The notes: generated from the sequence alone by a model not told the origin. A stretch of 57,805 nt of DNA from Flavihumibacter stibioxidans (GCF_014332695.1 NZ_MBUA01000012.1:1-57805); one strand, 5' to 3'; shown: positions 7,814 through 17,769, counted from the stretch's first letter. Made by a program: numbers and translations.

Positions 7814-8578
7814 TTAATTCCAGATTTCATTGGCCGAGGTCAGGATTACCGGACCGCCATCCATTACCACAATAGTGTGCTCATGCTGGGCCACAAAACT
7901 GTCGTCGCCTGTTACCAGGGTCCAGCCATCATTGGTTTCCTTCGCATTGGATGCGCCGGTGGAGATGAATGTTTCGATGGCCACCACCATATTCCTGCGG
8001 AACCTTCCCCGGTTATACCGATCATAATAATTCGCGATGGAACCGGGATATTCATGCAGGCTTTTACCGATGCCATGCCCGGTAAGGTTTCGTATCACCC
8101 TGAAACCCTGCTGCCTGGCGGAAAACTCAATGATCCTTCCCAGTTCGGCGATACGCATGTCCGGCCTTATCGCCATCAAAGCTTTCCTTAAAATATCCTT
8201 AGAAGCGTTTACCAGTGGCTCGTGCCCGTGCAGGTCATCGCCCAGCACAAAAGAGCCTCCATTATCTGACCAGTAACCATTCAGTTCCGCAGACACATCA
8301 ATATTGACCAGGTCACCGGCCCTGAGCAGTTTATCCTTTGAAGGAATACCATGCGCTATTTCATGGTTCAGGCTGATGCAGGTATTACCAGGGAAACCAT
8401 AGGTAATTTTGGGTGCCGGCCCTGCCCCGAAACTCCGCAGCAGTTCGCCGCCATACTCATCAAGTTCAAAACAATTCATACCAGGTCTCGCATACTCACG
8501 CATTTTCCTGAGCGTAATGGCTACAGCCGTACTGACAGCCTTCATCGCCTCCATATCTTTTAAGGAACTGATTGACAT
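7814..8578 (-). CDS. map: Methionine aminopeptidase, type I
   Basis: The 254-residue enzyme removes the initiator methionine from nascent proteins. All five metal ligands of the pita-bread fold are visible in context: Asp in NIDVSAEL, Asp in WSDNGGSF, His in LTGHGIGKSLHEYPG, Glu in AIETFIS and Glu in AQHEHTIVV, with the substrate His in LNHEIAHGIP. I start at ATG 8578 (MSISSLKDMEAMK). An upstream extension to 8689 is unrelated in character and overlaps the preceding gene. The gene lies 22 bp downstream of the DUF2167 gene and converges on the sigma-factor unit with a 2-bp gap. Confidence 0.93.
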   Translation of the reverse strand: MSISSLKDMEAMKAVSTAVAITLRKMREYARPGMNCFELDEYGGELLRSFGAGPAPKITYGFPGNTCISLNHEIAHGIPSKDKLLRAGDLVNIDVSAELNGYWSDNGGSFVLGDDLHGHEPLVNASKDILRKALMAIRPDMRIAELGRIIEFSARQQGFRVIRNLTGHGIGKSLHEYPGSIANYYDRYNRGRFRRNMVVAIETFISTGASNAKETNDGWTLVTGDDSFVAQHEHTIVVMDGGPVILTSANEIWN

Positions 8579-8600
8579 ATTGCAAAAATACAAAGGTTTT

Positions 8601-9503
8601 TTACGCCTCTGTATGTTGATTGACGAACGGGTTCTCTTCTTTTTTACGCCCCTTAAAACGCTTCCAGATGGCAGCTCCACCACCGGCAATGCCCAAAGCG
8701 ATGAGTTTCCAGAATTTCAGCAGGATGGCAAAAAATCCGGCTTTTGCCAGCACTTTCCCAGCCACCAGTCCACCCACAGTCCAGGCAGCCACCTCATCCC
8801 CATCGGGATTAAAATCGGCATATTTATGTCCGTCATGAAAACTGACACTGTTGATCACCTTGTCTAAATGCTGTTTCACTGCAGGCAGCTCGTCCATGGT
8901 TGCCACGGCATTCAACAGGAATATGCCTTTACGTCCAAGAATCCGGAGATTGTAATTGAGTGTATGCAGACTGTCTTCACCGAATTGCAGTTCCTTGGCC
9001 CAGTGCAGTATCTTTTTATTTTCATCGTAATACGGTGCAGATGCCCAATTAATCAGCTGGATGGATTCATATCCCTCTTTGATTCTGTCAGGATTGCTTT
9101 CCTTCACATCCTTTTGCTGCTCCTTCAACAAGTCATCGTAATTAATATCTTTTGCATCCTCATCTTTCACAAAGCCCATATTGTCATAACTGATGGTAAA
9201 GGCCCAGCTGTTTTCCTGCAACACGCCCCTGTTCTCGGGAACCAGCATGCCAAGTATGTTGGCATCTTCGGGGTTACCCCAGAGGTTGGTGAGCACATAA
9301 TTGCTTTGTTCTTTATCCAGGAAACGGAAACCTGCCGGCACATCCAGTTTGGCATTGCCGCTTTCCAGTTCAATACTCCCTGTCTTGTACACAAAAGAGT
9401 TTTCAATGGAGTCAATCTTAATTTGTAAACTGTCTTTTTCCTGTGCGTGAAGTGCGCTGATGCATGTCAAAAAAGTAAAAAGGGCGAGAAGGGTGTTTTT
9501 CAT
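8601..9503 (-). CDS. DUF2167 family membrane protein
   Basis: The 300-residue protein has an N-terminal signal (MKNTLLALFTFLTCISALHA). A long extracytoplasmic DUF2167 domain follows, with IELESGNAKLDVPAGFRFLD, VLTNLWGNPED, LGMLVPENRG and WAFTISYDNMGFVKDEDA. Near the C-terminus are one or two spans (GLVAGKVLAKAGFFAILLKF, LIALGIAGGGAAIW) and a basic tail. The family is widespread in Gram-negative bacteria and its biochemical role is not established. It lies upstream of map on the same strand and downstream of the small membrane protein at 9574, possibly in one transcript. Confidence 0.85.
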   Translation of the reverse strand: MKNTLLALFTFLTCISALHAQEKDSLQIKIDSIENSFVYKTGSIELESGNAKLDVPAGFRFLDKEQSNYVLTNLWGNPEDANILGMLVPENRGVLQENSWAFTISYDNMGFVKDEDAKDINYDDLLKEQQKDVKESNPDRIKEGYESIQLINWASAPYYDENKKILHWAKELQFGEDSLHTLNYNLRILGRKGIFLLNAVATMDELPAVKQHLDKVINSVSFHDGHKYADFNPDGDEVAAWTVGGLVAGKVLAKAGFFAILLKFWKLIALGIAGGGAAIWKRFKGRKKEENPFVNQHTEA

Positions 9504-9573
9504 GATACGGTAAATAAGACCGACAAAATAATACCCTCATCCGGATTTTCAAATACCCTGTGGAAAAAACCGT

Positions 9574-9765
9574 TCAGATCTTTTTTAATATGCGGGAAGG
9601 CAGCATGATAATTGCCTTGACAAGTTCAAACACTCCATCCACCGCAATGCCCAGGAGGCGGAAAGGCAACAATAGCAGCCAGAAGACGGGATAAAGGATC
9701 AGGGCCAGGATGGCAAGTGGCCAGCACAATATGAAAACAATGATCCAGATAAGAAAACTTAACAT
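9574..9765 (-). CDS. Small hydrophobic membrane protein
   Basis: The 63-residue protein consists of two hydrophobic stretches (FLIWIIVFILCWPLAILALI and LYPVFWLLLLPFRLLGIAV) and a basic end (MLPSRILKKI). It is probably an inner-membrane protein with two spans or a re-entrant hairpin. It follows the LD-carboxypeptidase gene by 21 bp on the same strand. I recognise no family. Confidence 0.6.
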   Translation of the reverse strand: MLSFLIWIIVFILCWPLAILALILYPVFWLLLLPFRLLGIAVDGVFELVKAIIMLPSRILKKI

Positions 9766-9786
9766 GATGGTAAGTTAAGAAAAATA

Positions 9787-10830
9787 TCAATGGATCTCTT
9801 CCAGCACAGTGGTTGCCCCGCTGACAGAGAGCCTTACATTGGCACCGCATTTAAGCGCGTAATTATTTTTCTGGTGACCCACCGGGAAGTCAAAACAGAC
9901 AGGATAATTACAATCGCTGATTTTCTCCAGCACAATCTGGTAAAGGTTTTTATTGAATTCTTCTTCCGGATTTTCGGCCGGCTTTATCTTGAAACCACCT
10001 ATTACCAGTCCGGCAAGGTTCTCCAGTTTCCCGCTCCGTTTCAGGTTCCAGAACATGCGGTCAATGCTGTACAGGTATTCGCCGGTATCTTCCAGGAAAA
10101 GGATCTTTCCGCCGGTTTTTATATCGGAAGCCGAGCCGGTTATGGATTCAATTGTTTTGCAGTTACCGCCGATCAGTTCCCCAACGGCAAGGCCTGACCG
10201 ATTTTCAGCATGTGATGGAATTTCAAACCGCATTTTTTCGCCGAACAACATATTGCGGATAGACAGTATGGTTTCCTGTTGGAGGGCGTCGGCCTTTGTC
10301 CAGTCATCGGGAAAACTGTTGCACATTTTGGAATGGATGGATGCCACCCTGGCATGCCGGCTGAGGTGGGCGTGCAACACGGTCACATCGCTGAACCCTA
10401 TCAGCCATTTGGGATGGCGCCGGAAATGACCGAAGTCCACCTGGTCGATGATGCGCACCATGCCATACCCTCCCCTTGCGCACATGACTGCTTTTATGGT
10501 CCTGTCATCCAGCATTTTCTGCAGGTCAGCAGCCCGCTCGGCATCGGTTCCGCCAAAAGTGCCGTCGCGCTTACCGATGGTATCGCCGATCCTTATGCGA
10601 AGTCCCCAGGACTCCATCTGTTCCACTGCTGGGCGGATCTCTTCCGCAGTGATATAACCGGCTGGCGAAGTGATCCCAATGGTATCGCCGGGGTTCAGGC
10701 AGGGCGGAATTTTAATGAGCAGGCTCTCCTCTTCCGCAGGCAGCCGGTTTCCTGTTGCAGGTACTGCACCCGCAAGCGGCAGGCCAAGAGAAACAGCCAG
10801 CCCCTGTTTTATGAAATCCTTCCGCTGCAT
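9787..10830 (-). CDS. LD-carboxypeptidase (peptidase family S66), exported
   Basis: The 347-residue enzyme has the S66 triad in context: the nucleophile Ser in LIGFSDVTVLHAHL, Glu in ILFLEDTGE and His in FPVGHQKNN. The characteristic GGYGMVRI motif is also present. S66 enzymes cut the bond between the third and fourth residue of peptidoglycan stem peptides in wall recycling; some members act on other substrates. The N-terminus MQRKDFIKQGLAVSLGLPLAGA resembles a Tat-type signal with RK in place of RR, suggesting export, whereas E. coli LdcA is cytoplasmic. It lies 21 bp after the Nudix-like gene. Confidence 0.88.
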   Translation of the reverse strand: MQRKDFIKQGLAVSLGLPLAGAVPATGNRLPAEEESLLIKIPPCLNPGDTIGITSPAGYITAEEIRPAVEQMESWGLRIRIGDTIGKRDGTFGGTDAERAADLQKMLDDRTIKAVMCARGGYGMVRIIDQVDFGHFRRHPKWLIGFSDVTVLHAHLSRHARVASIHSKMCNSFPDDWTKADALQQETILSIRNMLFGEKMRFEIPSHAENRSGLAVGELIGGNCKTIESITGSASDIKTGGKILFLEDTGEYLYSIDRMFWNLKRSGKLENLAGLVIGGFKIKPAENPEEEFNKNLYQIVLEKISDCNYPVCFDFPVGHQKNNYALKCGANVRLSVSGATTVLEEIH

Positions 10831-10851
10831 ATATATGGTTGACCCTTAAAA

Positions 10852-11625
10852 TTATTGAATCTGGAATCCCATCCCTGCCTCGAGTGCCTTCTGGTATTTG
10901 CGCAAATCAAACTTATAATAATATGGCGCCTTATGGGCCACTCCGGGTTTTCTTTCTTCCAGCCTTTTCAGAATGCCCACCCCCAGTATCTTTCGCTGGA
11001 AATTCCTGCGGTCAAGTTTTCGTCCCAGGATGGTTTCATATAATTTCTGTAATTCGGGCATGGTGAATTTTTCAGGCAGCAGGTTATTGCCGATTGGCCG
11101 GTAATTCAACTGGTGACGTAAAAAAGACAAGGCATCAGCTATCAGATCGGCATGGTCCATCATCATTGGTGGCAGCTCGTACACATTAAACCATTCGCAT
11201 GCGATGGAAAATTCATCAGGAGTGGGGTTCACCTTGTTAAAATCCACCAGGGCATAATACCCGATGGTAATGAATCGGTCGAACATCCAGCTACCCTCGG
11301 ATTTTATACCCAGGGTCTTCAGTTTTTCATGGTTCATCTTTTGCGTAGGCCTGCCGGACTGGCCAAAAACCCTGAACTGCTGCAGGTAAATATCACCCAG
11401 ATGCGTCCGCTGTTGCAGTACCCGGATGGCAGCTTCGTCCATCCCTTCCTCCCTGCCGATAAATCCCCCGGGAAGGGCCCAGCCATCGGCATAATTGGCT
11501 TTCAGCAGCAATACTTTCAGCGCGCTGTCGTGGAACCCGAAAATGATACAGTCAACCGAAACATTTCTCAGGTACCGTTCATGGCCCCTGGCAAACAAGT
11601 CCCTTATTTCTTCCTTAAACGCCAT
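10852..11625 (-). CDS. Nudix-fold transcriptional regulator (NrtR-like), degenerate Nudix box
   Basis: The 257-residue protein has a Nudix domain at about 20-155 (VDCIIFGFHDSALKVLLL, WALPGGFIGREEG) and a C-terminal winged-helix domain at about 175-250 (FTMPELQKLYETILG, LDRRNFQRKILGVGILKRL, YYYKFD). This is the architecture of NrtR-type regulators; Bacteroidetes members control sugar or NAD metabolism. In the Nudix box the usual REUXEEXGU reads RVLQQRTHL, so the metal-binding glutamates are gone and hydrolysis is unlikely. The domain probably serves as a ligand sensor. The gene is divergent from metG and leads the minus-strand run toward map. Confidence 0.85.
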   Translation of the reverse strand: MAFKEEIRDLFARGHERYLRNVSVDCIIFGFHDSALKVLLLKANYADGWALPGGFIGREEGMDEAAIRVLQQRTHLGDIYLQQFRVFGQSGRPTQKMNHEKLKTLGIKSEGSWMFDRFITIGYYALVDFNKVNPTPDEFSIACEWFNVYELPPMMMDHADLIADALSFLRHQLNYRPIGNNLLPEKFTMPELQKLYETILGRKLDRRNFQRKILGVGILKRLEERKPGVAHKAPYYYKFDLRKYQKALEAGMGFQIQ

Positions 11626-11720
11626 GATTTTTTAACTCCCTGCGCTAACATAAAATAATTTTTCATTTGGCGCTGCAAAAAAATGGACCTGTTGCCGGCC
11701 CTGCGCGGTATTCCTTTCCG

Positions 11721-11728
11721 TATTTTTG
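11721..11728 (+). promoter_or_regulatory. Putative metG promoter -7 element
   Basis: TATTTTTG matches the Bacteroidota -7 consensus TAnnTTTG and lies 45 bp before the metG start. The nearest upstream TTG (11692-11694) is spaced 26 nt away, longer than the usual ~20, so the -33 element is uncertain. Confidence 0.45.
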
Positions 11729-11772
11729 CCCTCCACCAGCCGGTTTGTCCGGACATATTAAACAAAACAAGC

Positions 11773-13935
11773 ATGCATTTACCCAAAAGATACCTGATCA
11801 CCGCTGCCCTGCCCTATGCGAACGGATTGAAACATATCGGCCACCTGGCAGGTGCGTACCTGCCGGCAGATATCTATGTCCGTTACCTGCGTGCGCAGAA
11901 ACGCGACGTGGTGTTCGTTTGCGGCAGTGACGAGCACGGCACTGCCATTCCCATCCAGGCCATGAAGGAAGGCACCACCCCGCAGGCCATCATTGACAAA
12001 TACCACGGGATCATCAAACAGAATTTTGCCGACCTCAGCATTTCATTTGACATATACGACCGCACCAGTTCTCCGGTGCACCACGAAACATCGCGGGAAT
12101 TCTTTACCATGCTGAACGATGCAGGGGAGCTGGAAACAAAGGAGACCGAGCAATATTTTGACGAGCAGGCCAAAACCTTTCTTGCAGACCGTTATATCAA
12201 GGGAACCTGTCCCAATTGCGGGTATGACAGCGCCTACGGCGACCAGTGCGAAAAATGCGGAACCAGTCTGAGTCCCGATGAACTCATCAACCCCGTAAGC
12301 ACCCTCAGCGGCCATCCGCCGGTGAAGAAAAAAACCACCCACTGGTACCTGCCGTTGAACCGCCACGAGGAATTCTTACGCCAATGGATACTCGAAGATC
12401 ACAAAGACGACTGGCGTGCCAATGTGGTGGGACAGTGCAAGAGCTGGATTGACGGCGGCCTGCAGGCCCGTGCCGTAACGCGCGACCTCGACTGGGGCAT
12501 TAAAGTGCCCCTGCCCGAAGCGGAAGGGAAAGTACTGTATGTATGGTTCGATGCCCCCATCGGTTATATCAGCGCCACCAAACAATGGGCCATCAACAAC
12601 GGGAAAGACTGGGAACCTTACTGGTACGACAAGGAAACCAAACTGGTACATTTTATCGGCAAGGACAATATAGTTTTTCATGCCATCATCTTCCCGGTGA
12701 TGCTGAAACTGCATGGCAATATCCTGCCCGACAATGTGCCCAGCAACGAGTTCCTGAATCTCGAAGGCGACAAGATGAGTACCAGCCGCAACTGGAAACT
12801 CGATATGCAGGACTTTATTGACGATTTCGTGAACAGGGAAAACGGCGGTCCGCAACTGGTTGACGCGCTCCGGTATTACCTGACCCAGATCGCACCCGAA
12901 ACCAAGGACAGCGAGTTTACCTGGAAAGGCTTTCAGGATGCAGTGAACAATGAGCTGGTAGCCATTTTCGGAAATTTTGTGAACCGTGCTTTTGTACTGA
13001 TGCACAAACTGACCCACGGAAAAGTGCCACCATTGCACAATGAGCTCCTGGATGAAAAAGACCACGAGATGATGGATGAGATCAAAAAGGCCAAAGCCAG
13101 GATTGAGAACCTGCTGGAAGGATACAAGTTCCGTGAGGCGCAGTTTGAAGTGATCGACCTGGCCAGGAAGGGCAATAAATACATGCAGGAAAAGGAACCC
13201 TGGATCAAGGCGAAAAAGAAGGACGCGGCAGATGCCACGCCGGAACAATCTGCAGCTTTCCAGCGGGAGATTGACAACTGTATGCACATCTGCCTGCAGC
13301 TCTGTGCCAACCTGGCCATACTGATCAATCCGTTTCTGCCGAATGCCGCCCGGAAGATGATTTACCTGATGAAGGTGGTGGAAAAAATGCTCGACTGGGA
13401 AAATGCAGGCAGCATGAAACTGCTGAGTGTGGGTTACAGCCTTCGTGCGCCGGAATTATTATTCAGAAAAATTGAAGACATGGAAATACAGGAACAAATC
13501 GACAAATTAAAGAACAACAGCCTGCCAGTGCCCGGCGAGGCCGCTGCAACAACGGCAGAACCAGCAATTGCGCCGGTAACAGACGCACCCGGCCACACAG
13601 CCATCAAGCCCACCATCCAGTTTGATGATTTCGCAAAAATAGACCTCCGTGTGGGTACCATACTGGCAGCAGAAAAAGTGGAGAAAGCAGATAAGCTGCT
13701 GAAACTTTCGGTGGATATGGGTTTTGAAACCCGCACCATCGTCAGCGGCATAGCCCTTCACTTCAGTCCCGATGAAATTGTGGGCAAACAGGTAGTAGTG
13801 GTAACCAACCTTGCCCCGAGAAAGATGCGGGGCATTGAAAGCAATGGCATGATCCTGATGGCCGAAGACGCGGCGGGCAAGCTGCACTTTGTGCGTCCGG
13901 AAAGCATGATCAATGCCGGATCGGGGGTAAGTTAA
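11773..13935 (+). CDS. metG: Methionyl-tRNA synthetase
   Basis: The 720-residue class I synthetase charges tRNA-Met. It carries the HIGH signature (LKHIGHLAGAYLPAD) near residue 20 and the KMSKS-type loop as GDKMSTSRNW near residue 335. A zinc knuckle lies near residues 145-160 (CPNCGYDSAYGDQCEKCG), and an anticodon-binding helical domain follows. A C-terminal Trbp111/EMAP-II-like tRNA-binding domain (IDLRVGTILAAEKVEKADKL) begins near residue 620, after a flexible Ala/Thr/Pro linker. I start at ATG 11773 (MHLPKRYLITAALPYANG), because the upstream extension is unlike the family and contains the promoter. An intrinsic terminator follows at 13959. Confidence 0.96.
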   Translation: MHLPKRYLITAALPYANGLKHIGHLAGAYLPADIYVRYLRAQKRDVVFVCGSDEHGTAIPIQAMKEGTTPQAIIDKYHGIIKQNFADLSISFDIYDRTSSPVHHETSREFFTMLNDAGELETKETEQYFDEQAKTFLADRYIKGTCPNCGYDSAYGDQCEKCGTSLSPDELINPVSTLSGHPPVKKKTTHWYLPLNRHEEFLRQWILEDHKDDWRANVVGQCKSWIDGGLQARAVTRDLDWGIKVPLPEAEGKVLYVWFDAPIGYISATKQWAINNGKDWEPYWYDKETKLVHFIGKDNIVFHAIIFPVMLKLHGNILPDNVPSNEFLNLEGDKMSTSRNWKLDMQDFIDDFVNRENGGPQLVDALRYYLTQIAPETKDSEFTWKGFQDAVNNELVAIFGNFVNRAFVLMHKLTHGKVPPLHNELLDEKDHEMMDEIKKAKARIENLLEGYKFREAQFEVIDLARKGNKYMQEKEPWIKAKKKDAADATPEQSAAFQREIDNCMHICLQLCANLAILINPFLPNAARKMIYLMKVVEKMLDWENAGSMKLLSVGYSLRAPELLFRKIEDMEIQEQIDKLKNNSLPVPGEAAATTAEPAIAPVTDAPGHTAIKPTIQFDDFAKIDLRVGTILAAEKVEKADKLLKLSVDMGFETRTIVSGIALHFSPDEIVGKQVVVVTNLAPRKMRGIESNGMILMAEDAAGKLHFVRPESMINAGSGVS

Positions 13936-13958
13936 TACACAGATTTTTTCGCATACAC

Positions 13959-14000
13959 AAGGAGGTTGTTGACCAGTGGTTCGGCAACCTCCTTTTTTTT
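13959..14000 (+). terminator. Intrinsic terminator of metG
   Basis: AAGGAGGTTG and its complement CAACCTCCTT enclose a 16-17 nt loop and are followed by a T8 run. It begins 24 bp after the metG stop and ends 17 bp before the next start codon. Confidence 0.85.
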
Positions 14001-14016
14001 GATTATTTTGTACACC

Positions 14017-17000
14017 ATGACCAGGCCTTCGCGGAAACAGTGGGTGCTCATAACGATCGGTGCGATATTCCTGGCACTTATCCTCTCAGTCGGACTGTTT
14101 GTCCGGCTGCGTTCAGTGGCGGCAGTAAAGCAGCTGGTTGAAACCCTTTCCAATGGCACCTATGGCTTCAATGCCAGTACCATCCGGGTAGATCCCACCC
14201 AAATGGTGGTAAGGGCCCGTCATATTCATATCTATCCCAGGAAGCCGGGTGTGGACGATACCGATTTTGAGCTCAGGGCCGACTCCCTGGTGCTTAACCT
14301 GGAAGATGTTTTAAGATTGCTCTTTCTGAATCAGCTGAGGGTAAAAAGCTTTACCATCGTGAAGCCGGCACTGGCGCTGCATGTGTACAAAAAAGACAGC
14401 CTCAAACCGAGAGAGCTGGTGCCCCTTCACCAGCAGGTTGCCAGGGTCCAGTCCATATTTTTTGAAGTGCTGCAATCCCTGGAAGTAAAAAAGTGCCTGA
14501 TCAGGGACGGCTCCGTTGCCTATTATCCCGAAATGGGCAATAACCGGAACCGTTACTTCCTCAACAACATAGACCTTGCCATCGATGACCTGCACCTGCT
14601 CAAAAAAATCAGCAACTGGAACAGGGACAACCAGGTTGCCCTCCGTTTCCAGCTTCGCCAGCCGGTAATCGAATACCCCGACACCACCATCAGGGTTAAC
14701 CTCGACAAACTTTTATGGGATACCCGTACCCGGAAATTTGAGCTGGCAGGTTTCGGATTTCACAAGTCCCTTACTGAACAGGGAGACCAATCGGGTCTCA
14801 GGCTGGAAAACATTGAACTGGACTCCCTGAACTGGAACAAATTACTCACGGAAGGAGTGGTCGAACTGGGCGAGCTCAAGGCATCGAAAGGCTATTTCTC
14901 CAGCAATGATTTCAGGTTCCGTAAAACCATGGACAGCCTGAGGTTAAGGAATGAAGGCAATTTGCTGGATATTATCGGTCCCATCCTGGTAAAAAACCTG
15001 GCTATCAAAGAAATCGAGTTTACAACGGTAACGCATACCCGAAGAGGCCGGGAGAACCTTCGCATTGAAGGTGAAAATTTCAATGTAAGCGAACTGCTGG
15101 TAGACAAGGACCTTCCCAACAAAATAGAACTGCAGGAGCTCGAACTGAAAGTGAGGGCCTATGTGGAATCGGGCGGAACAAAGAATTTCCAGGTGGGTTT
15201 CGGGGAGATCAATATCAATAAAAACAATCTCATACTCACCGATTATTTCCTGCACTCACCGAAAGGAAGCTGGTATGGTGAAAACAGTATTGATGTAAAA
15301 CAACTGGTACTGGTAAACCTGTCCATACCGGCCCTGCTGAACGGGCGGCTGAAGGCGGAAGAGCTGGTACTTGGCGCACCGGTGATACGTCTCAATCTGC
15401 CGCCGAAAAGGAAGAGTGCCCGGCGTTTCCCCTGGCAAAGGATACAACGCAACATCGCTCGCAAGCTTGATATCGGCACCATCCGAATACTGGATGCGGA
15501 TGTTTCCGTTACACAATCCGGGCAACAGGTTCCGCTGGTTCAGACGGATTCATTTTTTGCGGTTATCCCAAGCCGTTACCTGCTCAGGGCAAGGGACCTG
15601 GATTCCCTTTTCAGGGGCGAGAATTCCTTTATGCTGCCCCGCCTGGCATTACGCATTCCCGGCTGGTGGATAGATTGCAGCAATGTTTCCTTCAGCAACC
15701 AAACCTTCTCTGCGGATTCAACCGGAGGCTTCAGTGAAGACGGCAGGATCCGGTTCGACCTCAGGCAGCTCAAGGCCGGGGATATTAATCTCGCCAGTAT
15801 TTTCACCGGCAGAAAAAATGACTGGATGAACACATTGGAGGTCGGCAGCGGATCACTTGAAATAAATATTACCAATGGTCCGGGAACCTCATCCGGCACG
15901 GGTTCCGGAGCCACAGACTTGCCACCGACCATCGTGAAGAATATCCGCTCCGGCCCGCTTCAACTCAGGATTGGCGGGAACAACTGGCTGATGAGTACCA
16001 GTATCGACACCCTGTCGGTCGATGGTTTAAAAAATGAAAACGACAACTGGTCATGGAGTGGCCTGATGGCAAATGGCGGACAAATCAGGGTAAAGCATGC
16101 TGAGGTCAATGGGTCTGCAGAAAGTTTCCGGATCACCGGCGACCAGCAGCTGGTCCTGGGCAGGGGAGACTGGGAAATCAACGATAAAAGATTCCAGCTA
16201 AAAGCAAGGATGGAAGGGATACGGATGGACCATCGCATCAGTGGACCGGGCATAAAGTTTTCAATGATCCGGCAGATAGATTTGCAACAACCAATTATAG
16301 ATGTGTTGCTGAAGCGATCCGATGCACCTGAAGAAGACACGGGCGAAGAGACAAGCACCCTGCTGCCCGCCATCAACCTGGTTGATCCAACGGTGATGGT
16401 CAGCCGCGAAAGCCTGGAAGGCCGCGAGTCCCTGTTCAGCGCCCGCGGAGGAAAGATATCAACAGCAGCCATTGAAATAAAGGATGACCGCTTTATAACC
16501 GATGCCATCCGCCTCGACCAGGTGACCATAGAAAGGAAAACCGCCAAACTGAAACTTCACCTGCCCTCTCTCACCCTGCATACAGGAAAGATTGAATATG
16601 GCCTTGGAGAGGCTTTTGAAACCAGTGTACTGGCATTGGAAACCAGGAGTGCCCACATACATTATATTGATTCGGGGAGGCGGGTCTCACTGCTGGGGGT
16701 CAATGCCCGCCTGCAAAAACCCTTCCAACTGAACAGTTCGAAAGATTCCATGGCAAAGCTGTTTACGATCCTTCCCCAGGTAAATTTCCAGGCAGAAAAA
16801 ATTGAGCAGGAAAATGATACCCGGCAATTCAACCTGTACCGGATCAGCATGGATGCGGCGGACAAATCACTTCAGTTCGACAGCCTCAGCTGGACTGCCA
16901 GATTATCACGTGACAGCTTCTTCAGGTCCCTGGCTTTTGAAAAAGATTATATCACCCTGGGCACAGGTGCGGGAAGGTTGCGGGAGTTTGAATACCGGTC

Positions 17001-17769
17001 ATCGGGTCCCCGGTCTTACTGGCATGCCGGCCGGTTAAACCTGTCGGACATGGACCTGCTGGTAGAAAGGGATAAAAGAATAACAGATGACACCGTTACC
17101 TACCGGCCGATGCTGATTAAAAGTTTGCAGCAACTGCCTTTTTCTTTCATGCTGGAAGAAATTGATCTCTCCCATGCCAGGATTCGCTATCATGAAATCA
17201 ACGAAAAAAATGGCGCGGAAAGCAGGATATGGTTTACAGAAATGAATGGTAATATCCTGCATGCGGGCAATGCCGCCATTGGCGCCGGCGACAGTCTTAG
17301 GATCAGTTTAAATACGAAACTCATGGGTGCCGGTCCGATGAAATTTTTATTCAGCCAGTCGTACAGCGACAGCCTCCAGGGATTTGAAATATTGTCCACT
17401 GTTGGCAGGATGAACCTGGATGCCCTGTCGCCCCTGCTGCAGCCATTGGTGAACGTCAGGATCAAATCCGGACAGGCAGACACCGTTTGGATGAAAGTAT
17501 CTGCCAATGATTTATCGGCATCCGGAAGGATCAGTTCAGAATACCGCGACCTCAAAATACACCTGCTGCAAGAAGATGGGCAAAAACGGGGCTTCATGAG
17601 TTTCCTGGCCAATACCGTTGTTCCCAATAAGAAGAAAAGAAGCAGCGAACTGTATCGGGAGCGCCTGCGCAACAAATCCATTTTCAACTATTGGGGTAAA
17701 ATCGCCCTGAGCGGATTGTTCACCAACCTGGGCATCGAGAAACCACCCAAAAAGAAAAAAACCAAATGA
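14017..17769 (+). CDS. Giant single-span AsmA-like envelope protein
   Basis: The 1250-residue protein has one N-terminal span (residues ~9-31) and then an extremely long extracytoplasmic part with repeated short beta-strand patterns such as LRADSLVLNLEDVL, LRIEGENFNVSELL and LKLHLPSLTLHTG. This is the appearance of AsmA/TamB/YhdP-type proteins, which form long grooved beta-structures bridging the envelope and are linked to lipid or outer-membrane protein transport. The end holds a basic segment (NKKKRSSELYRERLRNKSI) before FNYWGKIALSGLFTNLG and a KKKKTK tail. I start at ATG 14017, immediately after the metG terminator. The GntP gene overlaps its stop by 4 bp. Family placement is by overall pattern only. 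Confidence 0.6.
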   Translation: MTRPSRKQWVLITIGAIFLALILSVGLFVRLRSVAAVKQLVETLSNGTYGFNASTIRVDPTQMVVRARHIHIYPRKPGVDDTDFELRADSLVLNLEDVLRLLFLNQLRVKSFTIVKPALALHVYKKDSLKPRELVPLHQQVARVQSIFFEVLQSLEVKKCLIRDGSVAYYPEMGNNRNRYFLNNIDLAIDDLHLLKKISNWNRDNQVALRFQLRQPVIEYPDTTIRVNLDKLLWDTRTRKFELAGFGFHKSLTEQGDQSGLRLENIELDSLNWNKLLTEGVVELGELKASKGYFSSNDFRFRKTMDSLRLRNEGNLLDIIGPILVKNLAIKEIEFTTVTHTRRGRENLRIEGENFNVSELLVDKDLPNKIELQELELKVRAYVESGGTKNFQVGFGEININKNNLILTDYFLHSPKGSWYGENSIDVKQLVLVNLSIPALLNGRLKAEELVLGAPVIRLNLPPKRKSARRFPWQRIQRNIARKLDIGTIRILDADVSVTQSGQQVPLVQTDSFFAVIPSRYLLRARDLDSLFRGENSFMLPRLALRIPGWWIDCSNVSFSNQTFSADSTGGFSEDGRIRFDLRQLKAGDINLASIFTGRKNDWMNTLEVGSGSLEINITNGPGTSSGTGSGATDLPPTIVKNIRSGPLQLRIGGNNWLMSTSIDTLSVDGLKNENDNWSWSGLMANGGQIRVKHAEVNGSAESFRITGDQQLVLGRGDWEINDKRFQLKARMEGIRMDHRISGPGIKFSMIRQIDLQQPIIDVLLKRSDAPEEDTGEETSTLLPAINLVDPTVMVSRESLEGRESLFSARGGKISTAAIEIKDDRFITDAIRLDQVTIERKTAKLKLHLPSLTLHTGKIEYGLGEAFETSVLALETRSAHIHYIDSGRRVSLLGVNARLQKPFQLNSSKDSMAKLFTILPQVNFQAEKIEQENDTRQFNLYRISMDAADKSLQFDSLSWTARLSRDSFFRSLAFEKDYITLGTGAGRLREFEYRSSGPRSYWHAGRLNLSDMDLLVERDKRITDDTVTYRPMLIKSLQQLPFSFMLEEIDLSHARIRYHEINEKNGAESRIWFTEMNGNILHAGNAAIGAGDSLRISLNTKLMGAGPMKFLFSQSYSDSLQGFEILSTVGRMNLDALSPLLQPLVNVRIKSGQADTVWMKVSANDLSASGRISSEYRDLKIHLLQEDGQKRGFMSFLANTVVPNKKKRSSELYRERLRNKSIFNYWGKIALSGLFTNLGIEKPPKKKKTK

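Noticed and set aside
12376-13287. 303-codon minus-strand frame inside metG
   Set aside because: Shadow frame; metG motifs on the plus strand are unambiguous.
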